Shown here piece after piece: positions 50,268 to 59,556 of a stretch of 64,000 nt of DNA. Position numbers and translations under genes: made by a program. The DNA lies in NCBI RefSeq assembly GCF_046254955.1, contig NZ_JBJXRG010000002.1, positions 1-64,000 on the forward strand, read 5' to 3'. Positions within the stretch are counted from its first letter, which is position 1. The number at the start of each line of letters is the position of its first letter. A model generated the notes under the pieces. That model was not told the DNA's origin, ran no database searches, and saw nothing but the letters and a program-made list of their open reading frames with translations. The stretch comes from Qipengyuania_C sp046254955. GTDB taxonomy: Bacteria > Pseudomonadota > Alphaproteobacteria > Sphingomonadales > Sphingomonadaceae.

Positions 50268-52424
50268 ATGCGACGGACACCGATAGCTCTTGTGGGAGCA
50301 CTTCTTGCCTTGTCCGCGCCCGCGATTGGCAATGATGTCGCTGTCGAAGGATACCCTCAAACCCGCACGGAACCGATTGTCGAGACCATTTTCGGTGAAA
50401 AGGTGGCAGACCCTTTCCGCTGGCTGGAACAGGATGTGCGGCGCAGCCCGGAAGTGGCGGCCTGGGTCCAGCGGCAAAATGCCCATAGCGCGCGCGTCCT
50501 GGCGGAGATTCCCCAGATCGACTGGTTCAAGCGCAAGATTGCATCGCTGATCGATTACGAGCGCTTCGGGGCTCCGATCCGGGCGGGGAACCGGTACTTC
50601 TTCAGCCGCAATAGCGGCACGCTCGATCATGCGCAGTTGTTTGTTCAGGAAGGGCTTGATGGCGAGCGCGAGCTGCTAATCGATCCCAATATCTGGTCGC
50701 AAGACGGCACCGCCGCCTTGGGAGATATCAGGCCGACACGTTCGGGCGGACTGCTTGCCTTCTCGATCCAGGACAATGGCAGTGACTGGCGCACCATCCG
50801 CTTCATGGACGTCAATAGCGGAGAGGTTCTCCCCGACCGGCTGCAATGGGTGAAGTACCCTGCATCGCTGGCCAATTTCGACTGGGTAGGGGAGAACGGG
50901 CTTCTCTATCTTCGCTACCCAGAGCCAGAAGAAGGCGAGGAGTTCTTTGCTCCCAACGCGGGGCAGGCGCTCTATTACCACCGTCTCGGAACCGATCAGT
51001 CGGAAGATGTAAGGGTATTCTCCACGCCCGGTGCCGCTATCGGTCGGCACGATTTCCACGTTTCCCACGACGGACGATGGCTGGTGATTGCGAGCCGGCA
51101 GGGAACCGAGGCTCGGCATGAGATCCGGGTGATCGATCTTGCTTCGCGCAACGGCCTTAAGGATCTGCCGGAGCAACTCGTCAGGGGTTTCGATCACGAG
51201 TGGGATTTCATCGATGCGCTAGGCCCCACGCTCTACTTCCGGACCAACGAAGGAGCGCGAAACTTCCGGCTCGTCTCAATCGATATGGAAGCGGAGCAGC
51301 CAGGCTGGCAGGTTGTGATCCCGGAGCGCGAGCTTTCCCTTGAACAGGCCGCGATCGTTGGCGACCGGTTCATCATTTCCTACCTCCAGAACGGCGCGAC
51401 AACCGCCGCAATGGTCACGCTCGACGGTGAGCCGATGTCGGGTATCCGGCTCGGCCAGATCGGCACAGCGGCCGGGTTCACCGGCAGTCCGGGTGATTCG
51501 GAGACATTTTACCGCTTCTCGAGCTTCAATCGGCCCGCTTCGATTTTCCGGCTCGATCTCGACACAGGGGATACGACGGTCTTCGCCGAACCGGACGCGA
51601 AGATCGATCCCGACGCTTTCCTGATCGAGCAGAAGTTGTTTCGCTCGAAGGATGGGACTGCGGTGCCGATGTTTGTCGTGCGGCGGAAGGACACGCTGCT
51701 GCCTGCACCGACGCTTCTTTATGGCTATGGCGGGTTCGATATTTCGCAAACTCCTGCTTTCTCGTCGGTTCGAATGGCGTGGCTCGAAGCGGGCGGGGTG
51801 TTTGCGCTGGCCAATATCCGCGGCGGTGGCGAATTCGGCAAGCAATGGCATGATGGAGGGCGGCGCGAGAACAAGCAGAATTCCTTCGACGACTTCATCG
51901 CTGCTGGCGAAACGCTGATCGCGGCGGGCTACACGCCGCCGGACGGTCTTGCGATCCAGGGAGGTTCGAATGGTGGGCTGTTGGTAGGAGCGGTCACCAA
52001 CCAACGTCCGGACCTGTTTGCGGCCGCCAATCCCAATGTCGGCGTGATGGATATGCTGCGCTTCGACCGGTGGACGGCTGGGCGCTTGTGGGTTGACGAT
52101 TACGGCTACCCGGAGCGGGAAAAGGACTTCAGGGTCCTGCGTTCCTATTCGCCCTACCACAACATTCGCGATGGCAAGGATTACCCGGCCATCATCGTGA
52201 CGGCCGCCGATACCGATGACCGCGTGGTCCCCGCTCACAGCTTTAAATACGCCGCAGCGCTGCAGGCGGCCGATCTCGGCGATGCGCCACGAATCATCCG
52301 AATCGAGACCGGGGCAGGGCATGGGGCGGGCAAGCCGACCAGCAAGCTGATCGAGGAAAATGGCGAGATTCTTGGCTTCCTGGCGCATCACGCGGGATTG
52401 AAAGTGGCTGAAAAACCGCAATAA
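50268..52424 (+). CDS. Prolyl oligopeptidase family serine peptidase (S9A)
   Basis: A 718-residue protein with a signal peptide (MRRTPIALVGALLALSAPAIG), an N-terminal beta-propeller (about residues 80-420) and a C-terminal alpha/beta hydrolase. The nucleophile motif is GGSNGG with Ser567; DTDDRV holds the catalytic Asp and GAGHGAG the His. Such enzymes cleave short proline-containing peptides in the periplasm. ATG 50268 follows AGGAAGGG; a frame open back to 49899 overlaps the upstream hydrolase and lacks a signal peptide there, so it is not used. Confidence 0.93.
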   Translation: MRRTPIALVGALLALSAPAIGNDVAVEGYPQTRTEPIVETIFGEKVADPFRWLEQDVRRSPEVAAWVQRQNAHSARVLAEIPQIDWFKRKIASLIDYERFGAPIRAGNRYFFSRNSGTLDHAQLFVQEGLDGERELLIDPNIWSQDGTAALGDIRPTRSGGLLAFSIQDNGSDWRTIRFMDVNSGEVLPDRLQWVKYPASLANFDWVGENGLLYLRYPEPEEGEEFFAPNAGQALYYHRLGTDQSEDVRVFSTPGAAIGRHDFHVSHDGRWLVIASRQGTEARHEIRVIDLASRNGLKDLPEQLVRGFDHEWDFIDALGPTLYFRTNEGARNFRLVSIDMEAEQPGWQVVIPERELSLEQAAIVGDRFIISYLQNGATTAAMVTLDGEPMSGIRLGQIGTAAGFTGSPGDSETFYRFSSFNRPASIFRLDLDTGDTTVFAEPDAKIDPDAFLIEQKLFRSKDGTAVPMFVVRRKDTLLPAPTLLYGYGGFDISQTPAFSSVRMAWLEAGGVFALANIRGGGEFGKQWHDGGRRENKQNSFDDFIAAGETLIAAGYTPPDGLAIQGGSNGGLLVGAVTNQRPDLFAAANPNVGVMDMLRFDRWTAGRLWVDDYGYPEREKDFRVLRSYSPYHNIRDGKDYPAIIVTAADTDDRVVPAHSFKYAAALQAADLGDAPRIIRIETGAGHGAGKPTSKLIEENGEILGFLAHHAGLKVAEKPQ

Positions 52425-52571
52425 CTCGTGATTGCTGATACATTCAGGAAAGAGGCCCTTTTCCTGAACAGTTCCTGCACTGCCGATTAAGGCTCGCCTC
52501 ACAGGGGGCTGCGTAGAACGCTCTTCATAGCCGAGGCAATCCCGCCACGGCCTTTTGAGGAGGGCCTCAAC

Positions 52572-53129
52572 ATGACCAACAAGATGAAATCATTTGCGAA
52601 GGGTGGGATCGCAACGAGTGCAGTGGGCGCGATGGCGCTGGCAACTGCCGCACCGGCCTATGCCGACCACCGCGACCGCGACAAGATCGGCGCGGGCGAG
52701 ATCATTGCCGGAGCAGTTATCCTGGGCGGTATTGCCGCCATTGCCAACTCATCCAAGCGCGACCGATATGATTACCGCGATGACCGCCGCTATCGCAGCG
52801 ACTATCGCCGCGGTGGCAATCCGCGCCGGGCAGTCGAGAAATGTGTGCGAGCAGTGGAACGTGATGCCCGCCGCAGCGGCTATCGCTATGCCGATGTCAC
52901 CCAAATCCGAGATGTCGACGACACTCGCTACGGCTGGCGCGTGAAGGGTCGGCTCGAAGTCGCCAATCGCGGCTATGACCGTTACCGCGACTATCGCCGT
53001 GACCGCTATGATCGCTACGATCGCCATGACCGGCGCGGATATCACCGCAGTGACGACGGCAAGTTCACCTGCTTCGTCGAGCGCGGCCGGGTAGCAGATA
53101 TTCGCTACAAGGGTCTGCGGCGCCTCTGA
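52572..53129 (+). CDS. Secreted Arg/Tyr/Asp-rich protein, paralogue 1
   Basis: A 185-residue protein with a signal peptide ending PAYA (about residue 31), then a hydrophobic segment GEIIAGAVILGGIAAIANSS (about 42-61), which would keep it membrane-tethered. It continues with repeats of R/D/Y (RDRYDYRDDRRYRSDYRR and RDRYDRYDRHDRR). A Cys near residue 91 in EKCVRAVERDARR and one in FTCFVERGRVADIRY match two Cys in the next gene, suggesting a disulfide. GAGGAGGG precedes ATG 52572. The function is unknown. Confidence 0.8.
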   Translation: MTNKMKSFAKGGIATSAVGAMALATAAPAYADHRDRDKIGAGEIIAGAVILGGIAAIANSSKRDRYDYRDDRRYRSDYRRGGNPRRAVEKCVRAVERDARRSGYRYADVTQIRDVDDTRYGWRVKGRLEVANRGYDRYRDYRRDRYDRYDRHDRRGYHRSDDGKFTCFVERGRVADIRYKGLRRL

Positions 53130-53248
53130 GGTGACAGATTACACAAGCTAAACGACACACAAGGCGGTTCAGGCTAAGGTAAGTCTGGGCCGCCTAGGCG
53201 ACTCGGCATTCGGTGGGGAATGTTGCGAATTCTAACAGGGATCGGATT

Positions 53249-54043
53249 ATGCCCGTTTTCAAGCCAGTTGCTCAATCCGTAGCGCTTATCGTCGCCGCGT
53301 CTTTGACCGCCACCCCCGCTGTCGCAGTCGATCTGCCGCACTTGCCCGCTCCTGTGCCGCAGGATCACGCGCCGCAAGAAGTGTCCACTGACGAGAGTTC
53401 GGACTATCACCGTCGCTATCGTTACCGTCGCCACCGGGTCGATGCGGGCGATGTCTTGGCAGGCGTGCTGATCATCGGCGGGATCGCCGCCATCGCCAAC
53501 GCTGCCAAGAACAACCGCGACCGTGACTACCGGGACCGCGACTACCGCAACCGCGATCGAGAATACCGCGATCGGGACACGCGTTACCGCGACCGCCGTG
53601 ACGACCGTCGCTATGACAATGCGCGCGGTATCGATCGCGCCGTTTCGATGTGCCTGCGTGAAATCGAACGCGACGTGCGGGTCGACCAGGTCGATGAGGT
53701 AGAGCGCGACGGCGAAGGCTGGAAAGTCAAAGGTCGGCTCTACAATGGCGAGAGCTTCAGCTGTGAAATTGGTGCCGATGGCCGGATCGACGAGATCGAT
53801 TATGACGGCGCGCGAGAATTTGCTTCGGCCGAACCGGTAGAAGATAACCAGTGGGGCGATGATCGCTATGCGCAGGCGCGCCAGCGGATCGAACGTCAGG
53901 CATCGGCGGACTCGGACGTGCGTCCGGCATATCCGGGGGGACCCCTTCCAGGCGAAGAGATCGATGCGGATGTCGCCGCTGCCCCTGCGGATGACGATGA
54001 TCGCTACAACACCCACGAAGCGCCGGACTTCTCCGAAGCCTGA
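53249..54043 (+). CDS. Secreted Arg/Tyr/Asp-rich protein, paralogue 2
   Basis: A 264-residue protein with a signal peptide ending TPAVAV (about residue 28), the paralogous hydrophobic GDVLAGVLIIGGIAAIANAA segment and RDRDYRDRDYRNRDREYRDRDTRYRDRRDD repeats. It contains a Cys pair in ...MCLREIERDVR and FSCEIGADGRIDEI as in its neighbour, and adds a longer acidic C-terminus. AACAGGG precedes ATG 53249; a GTG at 53213 would add 12 residues. The stop lies 2 bp from the convergent TRIC-like gene. The function is unknown. Confidence 0.78.
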   Translation: MPVFKPVAQSVALIVAASLTATPAVAVDLPHLPAPVPQDHAPQEVSTDESSDYHRRYRYRRHRVDAGDVLAGVLIIGGIAAIANAAKNNRDRDYRDRDYRNRDREYRDRDTRYRDRRDDRRYDNARGIDRAVSMCLREIERDVRVDQVDEVERDGEGWKVKGRLYNGESFSCEIGADGRIDEIDYDGAREFASAEPVEDNQWGDDRYAQARQRIERQASADSDVRPAYPGGPLPGEEIDADVAAAPADDDDRYNTHEAPDFSEA

Positions 54044-54045
54044 TC

Positions 54046-54675
54046 TCAATCGGGGCGGCCGCGCTCCGTGTCTTTGTAAGCGGGGATGGCGAGGCTCCAT
54101 TTGATCGCCGCCCCGCGCAAGGCAAATCCGGCAAGCCACGCCGCGCTCCACACGTATGGATTGTCGAGACCCAGCAGGCTGCCAGCAGCAGTGAGCAGGG
54201 CCGAGAGGGCAGCAGCTGTCACATAAAGCTCGGGTCGCATCAGGATTGACGGTACACCCGCGATCACGTCGCGGACCACGCCCCCGGCGCATCCGGTCAC
54301 TACGCCGAGGATAACCGCTGGCAACGGCGCGACCCCGAATGCCAGCGCCTTGGCAGTCCCCAGCACGGCGAAAGCCGCGAGGCCTGCCGCGTCGGCCCAT
54401 TCCAGCATCTTGCCATCCCACCAGCGCGTCGGCGTGAACCACGCTAGCAAAGCCGTACCGAAAATGACCGGAGCGACCCAGGGATCGGTCAGCCAGAAGG
54501 CCGGCGTTCCGATGAGCATGTCGCGCAAAGATCCGCCGCCGACCCCGGTTACCAGCGCGAAAAATGCCATTGTAACGAAAGTCTGACGCAACCGTGCCGC
54601 CACCAGCGCGCCGCTCAGCGCGAATACGGCTGTGCCCAGAAGATCGAGCAGCGGAGGGAGCGCGGGCGGGTTCAA
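54046..54675 (-). CDS. TRIC/UPF0126-type cation channel homologue
   Basis: A 209-residue membrane protein with two repeated three-helix halves. Conserved Gly-rich motifs are GVGGGSLRDMLIG and GCAGGVVRDVIAGVPSIL, one per half, as in trimeric intracellular cation channel-like bacterial proteins. The start TTG 54675 overlaps the PepSY gene's stop by 4 bp (TTGA) and gives the family length; upstream codons in that frame are shadows of the neighbour. Such proteins conduct K+ or similar cations, but the role here is unproven. Confidence 0.85.
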   Translation of the reverse strand: MNPPALPPLLDLLGTAVFALSGALVAARLRQTFVTMAFFALVTGVGGGSLRDMLIGTPAFWLTDPWVAPVIFGTALLAWFTPTRWWDGKMLEWADAAGLAAFAVLGTAKALAFGVAPLPAVILGVVTGCAGGVVRDVIAGVPSILMRPELYVTAAALSALLTAAGSLLGLDNPYVWSAAWLAGFALRGAAIKWSLAIPAYKDTERGRPD

Positions 54676-55400
54676 ACTGTCTGCTGCTGCTGCGATTTGA
54701 CTCGCGCCTTGCGCCGGCGGAACATCAGGACGACGCCGAGCAGCGAAGCAATAACGCTCAGCGCAGCAAAGGATACCAGCATGGTGCGGTTGAAAGCGCT
54801 CTGGCCATCCAGCTCGCGAGTCTGCAGGTCCATGATGTGGAGACCCCAGGCAAAATCGAAGGTGCGCCACCAACCAGTGCGCACGGCCTCGATCCGCCCG
54901 CTTTGCGTTCCGACATAGACATTTGTCCCATCTTCAAGGGCGACTTGCCAAACGCTCCTCGGCGCGCGGAAATCGAACGGGACATTGTCTGCATCGAATT
55001 TCCGGGTGCTTGCAACCTGATCGCCGCCTTCGATACGCTCCGCCACGATCAGGCGCGCCTCGAGCTCGCTGAGCGGCGCCATTTTTGTGCCGTCTTCACG
55101 CAGACGGTCGCTGGTGCCGTCGGCATAGTTGATGCGCGTGACGAGTTCGCCGCGCTCCATCGACGTACCGACCGAGCGGACTTCCTTTTCCCATTCTGCG
55201 GGCAGGTTGACCGCGATCGCGATATCGCGCGGCAGGTTTTCCGCCGGGACATCCTTCACAAGATGCGAACCGCGGACCTCCTCGATCGGTTTCACGACCA
55301 TTATCAGGCCGGTAACAACCCACATCAGGATCGGAACGCCCGTGAGCCAGGCGAGCCAGATGTGCCACTTGGCGAATTTGCGCATCGATGCGGCGGCCAT
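54672..55400 (-). CDS. PepSY-associated membrane protein
   Basis: A 242-residue protein with two hydrophobic helices, residues about 15-37 and 205-230, flanking a periplasmic domain of about 160 residues in a PepSY_TM arrangement (KWHIWLAWLTGVPILMWVVTG, then WWRTFDFAWGLHIMD). Members are linked to iron-siderophore reduction or to peptidase regulation. AGGAG lies about 12 nt before ATG 55400, with ATG 55385 as alternative. It is downstream of the amidase gene and coupled to the TRIC-like gene by a 4-bp overlap. Confidence 0.8.
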   Translation of the reverse strand: MAAASMRKFAKWHIWLAWLTGVPILMWVVTGLIMVVKPIEEVRGSHLVKDVPAENLPRDIAIAVNLPAEWEKEVRSVGTSMERGELVTRINYADGTSDRLREDGTKMAPLSELEARLIVAERIEGGDQVASTRKFDADNVPFDFRAPRSVWQVALEDGTNVYVGTQSGRIEAVRTGWWRTFDFAWGLHIMDLQTRELDGQSAFNRTMLVSFAALSVIASLLGVVLMFRRRKARVKSQQQQTV

Positions 55401-55412
55401 TGTGTGCTGCTC

Positions 55413-56747
55413 CTATCCGTGCAGAATTTCTGCGATCGCGGCTGCCGCTGCGATGCAATCGAGGTCGCGCCAGTAGGGGCCTATCACTTGCATGCCGCAG
55501 GGAAGTCCGTCGGTTTCACCAACTGGCATGCAGGTAGACGGCAGTTGGGGGAAGATCGCCAGGCCAGACCATGCCAACCCGTCGGCTGCCCGGCGCATTG
55601 TGCCGTTTATTGGCACGTCGCCCTTGAACACGGCTTCGTCGCGGTGCGGGAAAGCGAGGATCGGGGCAGGTGCAGCGAGCACAAAATCGTACTTTTCGAA
55701 CAGTTCCGCCCAGACTGCTTCACAGCGCGCCTGACTATCCACGAGCTTGAACCAGTCTGCTGCGGTGGGTTGGGCGCCATTCGGCGCAGGTTCGCCGCGG
55801 GCCATCGAGATATTGAGCATCTTGATGTAATCCGCATTCATCGCGGCAAGATCAGGCAGCAGGTCTGTTTGTCGGTCGATCGCTACTCCTTCGGCCTCCA
55901 GCGCGGGAACGGCTGCATCGATCGGTTCCCGCACGCTGGCGTCCAGTTCGCTCACTGGGTGCTCGGCGAGGTACAGTAACCGGCATTCCCGGAGTGGTTT
56001 TGGCCGCGCCTTCAATGGCATGCTTGCGGTGAGGCGGACCAGGAGATCTAGGTCTGCCGCATTGCGGGCGAAAGGGCCAGGGACCGACAAGGGGCCATCC
56101 TGTACCAAGATATGTCCGAAGCCAGGGTATTGGTGGCCACGCTTGCTCACCAGTCCCCAGCTCAGCTTATGTCCGAACACGCCGTTGAAATGCGCCGGTA
56201 CGCGGACCGATCCGCCGATATCGGTGCCATAGTCGCACGGCACGAAACCTGCTGCGACAGCAGCGGCTGAGCCGCCCGATGAACCACCGGCGCTCTTCGA
56301 AGTGTCATGGGGATTGCGTGTACGCCCATAAACCGGGTTAAAGCTTTGCCAATCGGCCAAACCCGTAGGTACGTTTGTCTTGCCGATGATGACGGCTCCA
56401 CCTGCCTTGAGCGCCGATGCGACATGCGAGTCCTCTTTGGGAAAAAACCCTTCGTGTTCGGCATAGCCATGGGTGGTCTGCAATCCAGCGATGTTGAAGC
56501 TTTCCTTGACGGTCATCGGCACGCCCAGCAGCGGCTGCTTGTCGCTTGGCGACTGTCCATCGAGCGCTGCTGCTGTTTCACGCGCTCGTTCGAAATCGCG
56601 TACGACGACGGCGTTGATTTCACCGTCGCCCGCTTCAATCCGCGCGATCGCCGCATCGACCGCTTCGAGCGGCGACAACTCGCCCGCCTTGATCTGCGCA
56701 GCCAGTTCAATCGCACCCGGTTCTTCCGTCAATTTCGGATAAGTCAT
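55413..56747 (-). CDS. Amidase (amidase-signature family)
   Basis: A 444-residue serine hydrolase with the Ser-cisSer-Lys triad: Lys in GVPMTVKESFNI and the two Ser in SAGGSSGGSAAAVAAG, then DIGGSVRVPAHFNGVFG. Members hydrolyse various amides or act in GatCAB; here no GatB/C neighbours are visible and the C-terminus is not GatA-like, so a stand-alone amidase is likely. ATG 56747 has GGGAGAA about 6 nt before it; an upstream start at 56768 is less good. It is the first gene of the amidase-PepSY-TRIC group. Confidence 0.92.
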   Translation of the reverse strand: MTYPKLTEEPGAIELAAQIKAGELSPLEAVDAAIARIEAGDGEINAVVVRDFERARETAAALDGQSPSDKQPLLGVPMTVKESFNIAGLQTTHGYAEHEGFFPKEDSHVASALKAGGAVIIGKTNVPTGLADWQSFNPVYGRTRNPHDTSKSAGGSSGGSAAAVAAGFVPCDYGTDIGGSVRVPAHFNGVFGHKLSWGLVSKRGHQYPGFGHILVQDGPLSVPGPFARNAADLDLLVRLTASMPLKARPKPLRECRLLYLAEHPVSELDASVREPIDAAVPALEAEGVAIDRQTDLLPDLAAMNADYIKMLNISMARGEPAPNGAQPTAADWFKLVDSQARCEAVWAELFEKYDFVLAAPAPILAFPHRDEAVFKGDVPINGTMRRAADGLAWSGLAIFPQLPSTCMPVGETDGLPCGMQVIGPYWRDLDCIAAAAAIAEILHG

Positions 56748-56884
56748 CCAGTTCTCCCTCCTGCACATTCATTGGCGATGGGGCAGGAGCCGTCAATCCC
56801 GCGCACGGTGGGCATGACATCGCGCACCGCAAGCGCTAGGCCTGTCACACGTTACACACGCAACCAGAATTCGAGGGTCCTTTC

Positions 56885-58609
56885 ATGCGCATAGCTGTCC
56901 TGCCACTGCTTCTCGCTACGTCCGCCTGCGTCACCTATTCGCAAGACGAAGCCGACTACTCGGCCGCCGAAGCCGCTGCCGCCGTCGAGGCAGCTGCCGC
57001 TGAAGCGGAGGCTGCCGTGGCGGCTGAGCTAAACGCCTATGACATGCGCGCCAGCATAGATACGCTGGCGGTGATCGAGATGAATCCCGATACCAGCTAC
57101 CTCACCGCGGAAGAGCGCCAAGTGGTCAACCTGCTGATTGAAGCTTCGGGCTACATGAGCGAGATCTACCTGCGCCAGCGCGGGGTGAACAATCCGCAGA
57201 TCCGCGATGCCATTTCGCGCAGTCGCCGTGCCGACCGCGATCTGCTGCTCGCAATGTTCGATCGCAATATGGGCCCGTGGGACGAGATGGCAGAACTGCA
57301 CCCTTTCTGGGGCAGCGAGGCGATGCCCGAAGGCGCCGGTTTCTATCCGGCTGACATTACGCGCGAGGAATTCGACGCCTATCTCGAGGCCAATCCCGAG
57401 GAGGCCGAGGCGCTGACCGACGACTACACGGTTGTGCGCCGCGACGGGGACAAGCTCGTCGCCATTCCCTATTCCGAGGCCTATGCCGAATGGTTGATAC
57501 CGGCTGCGAAACTCCTCGAGGAAGCATCTGAAATCACGAGTAATCCCAGCCTCAAGAAATTCCTGTCACTGCGCGCGAAGTCGTTCCTGAGCGACGATTA
57601 CTTCGAAAGCGAACTGGCGTGGATGGACCTCGAAGGGACTCCGATCGAAGTCGCGATCGGGCCCTATGAAGTTTACACCGACCGTCTTTACGGCAAAAAG
57701 ACCGCCTTTGAGAGTTTCGTCACGCTCAAAGACCCCGACGCATCCGCCGCGCTCGCCAAGTACAAGGCCTATCTGCGCGATATGGAAGCGAACCTGCCCA
57801 TCCCCGATGAGCACAAGAACTTCGCTCGCGGCTTCGAAAGCCCGATAGCCGTGGCGGATCAGGTGCAGGGCGGCGGTGACAACATTCCGGGCACGCAAAC
57901 CATCGCCTTCAACCTGCCCAATGATGAACGAGTGCGCGAAGCGAAGGGCGCGAAAAAGGTCATCCTTGCCAATGTGCTGGGCGCAAAGTTCGACCGCATC
58001 CTCGATCCGATTGCCGATGTAGTTCTCAAGCCTGACCAGGCGGAACTGGTCGTCAAGAAGTACATGTCCAACAATACGCTGTTCCACGAGCTATCGCATA
58101 GCCTTGGGCCGGGCAGCATCACCGTCGGCGGACGTGAAACGACCGTGCAGGACGAGCTCAAGGAAATGTACTCGGGCCTTGAGGAATCGAAGGCCGATAC
58201 GATGGGCTTGTGGAACACACTTTACATGATGGAGCGTGGCGAAATTCCGATGGCCGAAAAGGATCAGCTCCTTGCGACCTATTTCGCCGGGATTTTCCGC
58301 TCGGTCCGCTTCGGCACCGAAAGCGCGCATGGCCGGGGCAATGCCCTGCAGTTCGGCTTCCTCAAGGAGAAGGGCGCAATTGCGTGGGACGATGATGCCA
58401 AGCGCTTCGTGATTGATGCCGCAAAGATGGAAGCGGGGCTGAAGGAACTACTCACCCAGCAACTGATGCTGCAGGCCACCGGTGACTACGAGGGAACCAA
58501 GGCATTCTTCGAAAAGTATGCGCATCTCGACGAGCACGCGAAGGCGGCAGTCGCCTCGATGGATCACATTCCGGTCGACATCCTGCCGGTCTATCCGAAG
58601 GAAGTCTGA
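56885..58609 (+). CDS. M49-type (dipeptidyl-peptidase III-like) metallopeptidase lipoprotein
   Basis: A 574-residue protein with a lipoprotein-like start (LLLATSAC at about 8-15), an Ala/Glu-rich linker (about 25-48), then a large helical body. The zinc-binding H401-E-L-S-H405 and the later EESKAD match peptidase family M49 members of the HExxH type (E402 catalytic). Family members cleave dipeptides from the N-terminus of short peptides. Lipid anchoring would place it in the periplasm, unlike cytosolic eukaryotic forms. The zinc ligands are inferred by motif, and the substrate is unknown. Confidence 0.85.
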   Translation: MRIAVLPLLLATSACVTYSQDEADYSAAEAAAAVEAAAAEAEAAVAAELNAYDMRASIDTLAVIEMNPDTSYLTAEERQVVNLLIEASGYMSEIYLRQRGVNNPQIRDAISRSRRADRDLLLAMFDRNMGPWDEMAELHPFWGSEAMPEGAGFYPADITREEFDAYLEANPEEAEALTDDYTVVRRDGDKLVAIPYSEAYAEWLIPAAKLLEEASEITSNPSLKKFLSLRAKSFLSDDYFESELAWMDLEGTPIEVAIGPYEVYTDRLYGKKTAFESFVTLKDPDASAALAKYKAYLRDMEANLPIPDEHKNFARGFESPIAVADQVQGGGDNIPGTQTIAFNLPNDERVREAKGAKKVILANVLGAKFDRILDPIADVVLKPDQAELVVKKYMSNNTLFHELSHSLGPGSITVGGRETTVQDELKEMYSGLEESKADTMGLWNTLYMMERGEIPMAEKDQLLATYFAGIFRSVRFGTESAHGRGNALQFGFLKEKGAIAWDDDAKRFVIDAAKMEAGLKELLTQQLMLQATGDYEGTKAFFEKYAHLDEHAKAAVASMDHIPVDILPVYPKEV

Positions 58610-58632
58610 ACCCGGGGGGGGGAGGGGGCAAG

Positions 58633-59556
58633 ATGATTCGAACTGGTTTGATGCTTTTAGCCGCAGCCATGCTGGGGGCTTGTGCGAGCGAACCTCCCGA
58701 AACTAGCGCGGACACCAGCAATGTGCTGGAACTGCGTGTCGACGGGCTGAAATTCGTCGGCCCGGATACGATCAAGTCAGGTTGGACGACGATCCGGATC
58801 CGCAACGAAGGCGGAATGACTCACCACGCCCTGGTCTATCCCCTTCCCGAAGGGATCACGCCAGAAATGCTGGATCGTGAAGTCGTCAGGCCAATTCAAC
58901 TCAGCCTTTCTGCGGCGATCGCGGGAGACTCCGAAGAAGCCGCACAAATCGCCTCGACGATGCCCGCTTGGGTCGCCGATCTCGTCTGGATGGGTGGGCC
59001 GGGGATGATGTCGGACGGCGTTACCGGCGAAGCGACCATGTTTCTCGAACCTGGCAACTATGTCGTCGAATGCTATGTGAAGTCGAACGGGGTGCAACAC
59101 AATTACAACTCGCGGGAAGGCGAGCTCGGCATGATCTTGCCACTAACCGTGCTGGCTGAGGATGGCGGCATGGCCGAGCCGGGAGCAAATGTGACTTTGG
59201 CGCTCTCCAACAGCGGTTTCGAGATTACCGAAGGCGCATTCGTGGCTGGGACCAACTCGGTGCGCGTCAATTTCGTCGAGCAGCAGATGTACAACGATTT
59301 CGTCGGCCACGATGCGCATGTCTTCCGCATCGACGACGACACCGATGTCGATGCTGCGGCGAAATGGCCCGACTTCTTCCCGATCGATGGGCAGCAGACC
59401 CCGGCACCGGCGAAGTTTGTAGGAGGCATCCACGATATGCCGCGAGGTTCGACCGGCTATTTCACGGTCGAGCTCGAAGCGGGCGAATACGGCATCACGG
59501 CGGAGATCCCAGATGCGCAGGCCAATGGGTTCTTTGAGCGCTTTAGCGTAGGCTAG
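58633..59556 (+). CDS. Lipoprotein with two cupredoxin-like domains
   Basis: A 307-residue protein with a clear lipobox (LLAAAMLGAC, Cys at 16). Two similar halves follow, about residues 30-175 and 185-305, each ending in a beta-rich stretch (GNYVVECYVKSNG and GEYGITAEIPDA) with scattered His. Both look like cupredoxin-like beta-sandwiches, but the copper ligand set is incomplete in both, so copper binding is doubtful. A run of nine G bases lies before its ribosome-binding site. It follows the M49 gene by 23 nt and probably shares its transcript. Confidence 0.72.
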   Translation: MIRTGLMLLAAAMLGACASEPPETSADTSNVLELRVDGLKFVGPDTIKSGWTTIRIRNEGGMTHHALVYPLPEGITPEMLDREVVRPIQLSLSAAIAGDSEEAAQIASTMPAWVADLVWMGGPGMMSDGVTGEATMFLEPGNYVVECYVKSNGVQHNYNSREGELGMILPLTVLAEDGGMAEPGANVTLALSNSGFEITEGAFVAGTNSVRVNFVEQQMYNDFVGHDAHVFRIDDDTDVDAAAKWPDFFPIDGQQTPAPAKFVGGIHDMPRGSTGYFTVELEAGEYGITAEIPDAQANGFFERFSVG

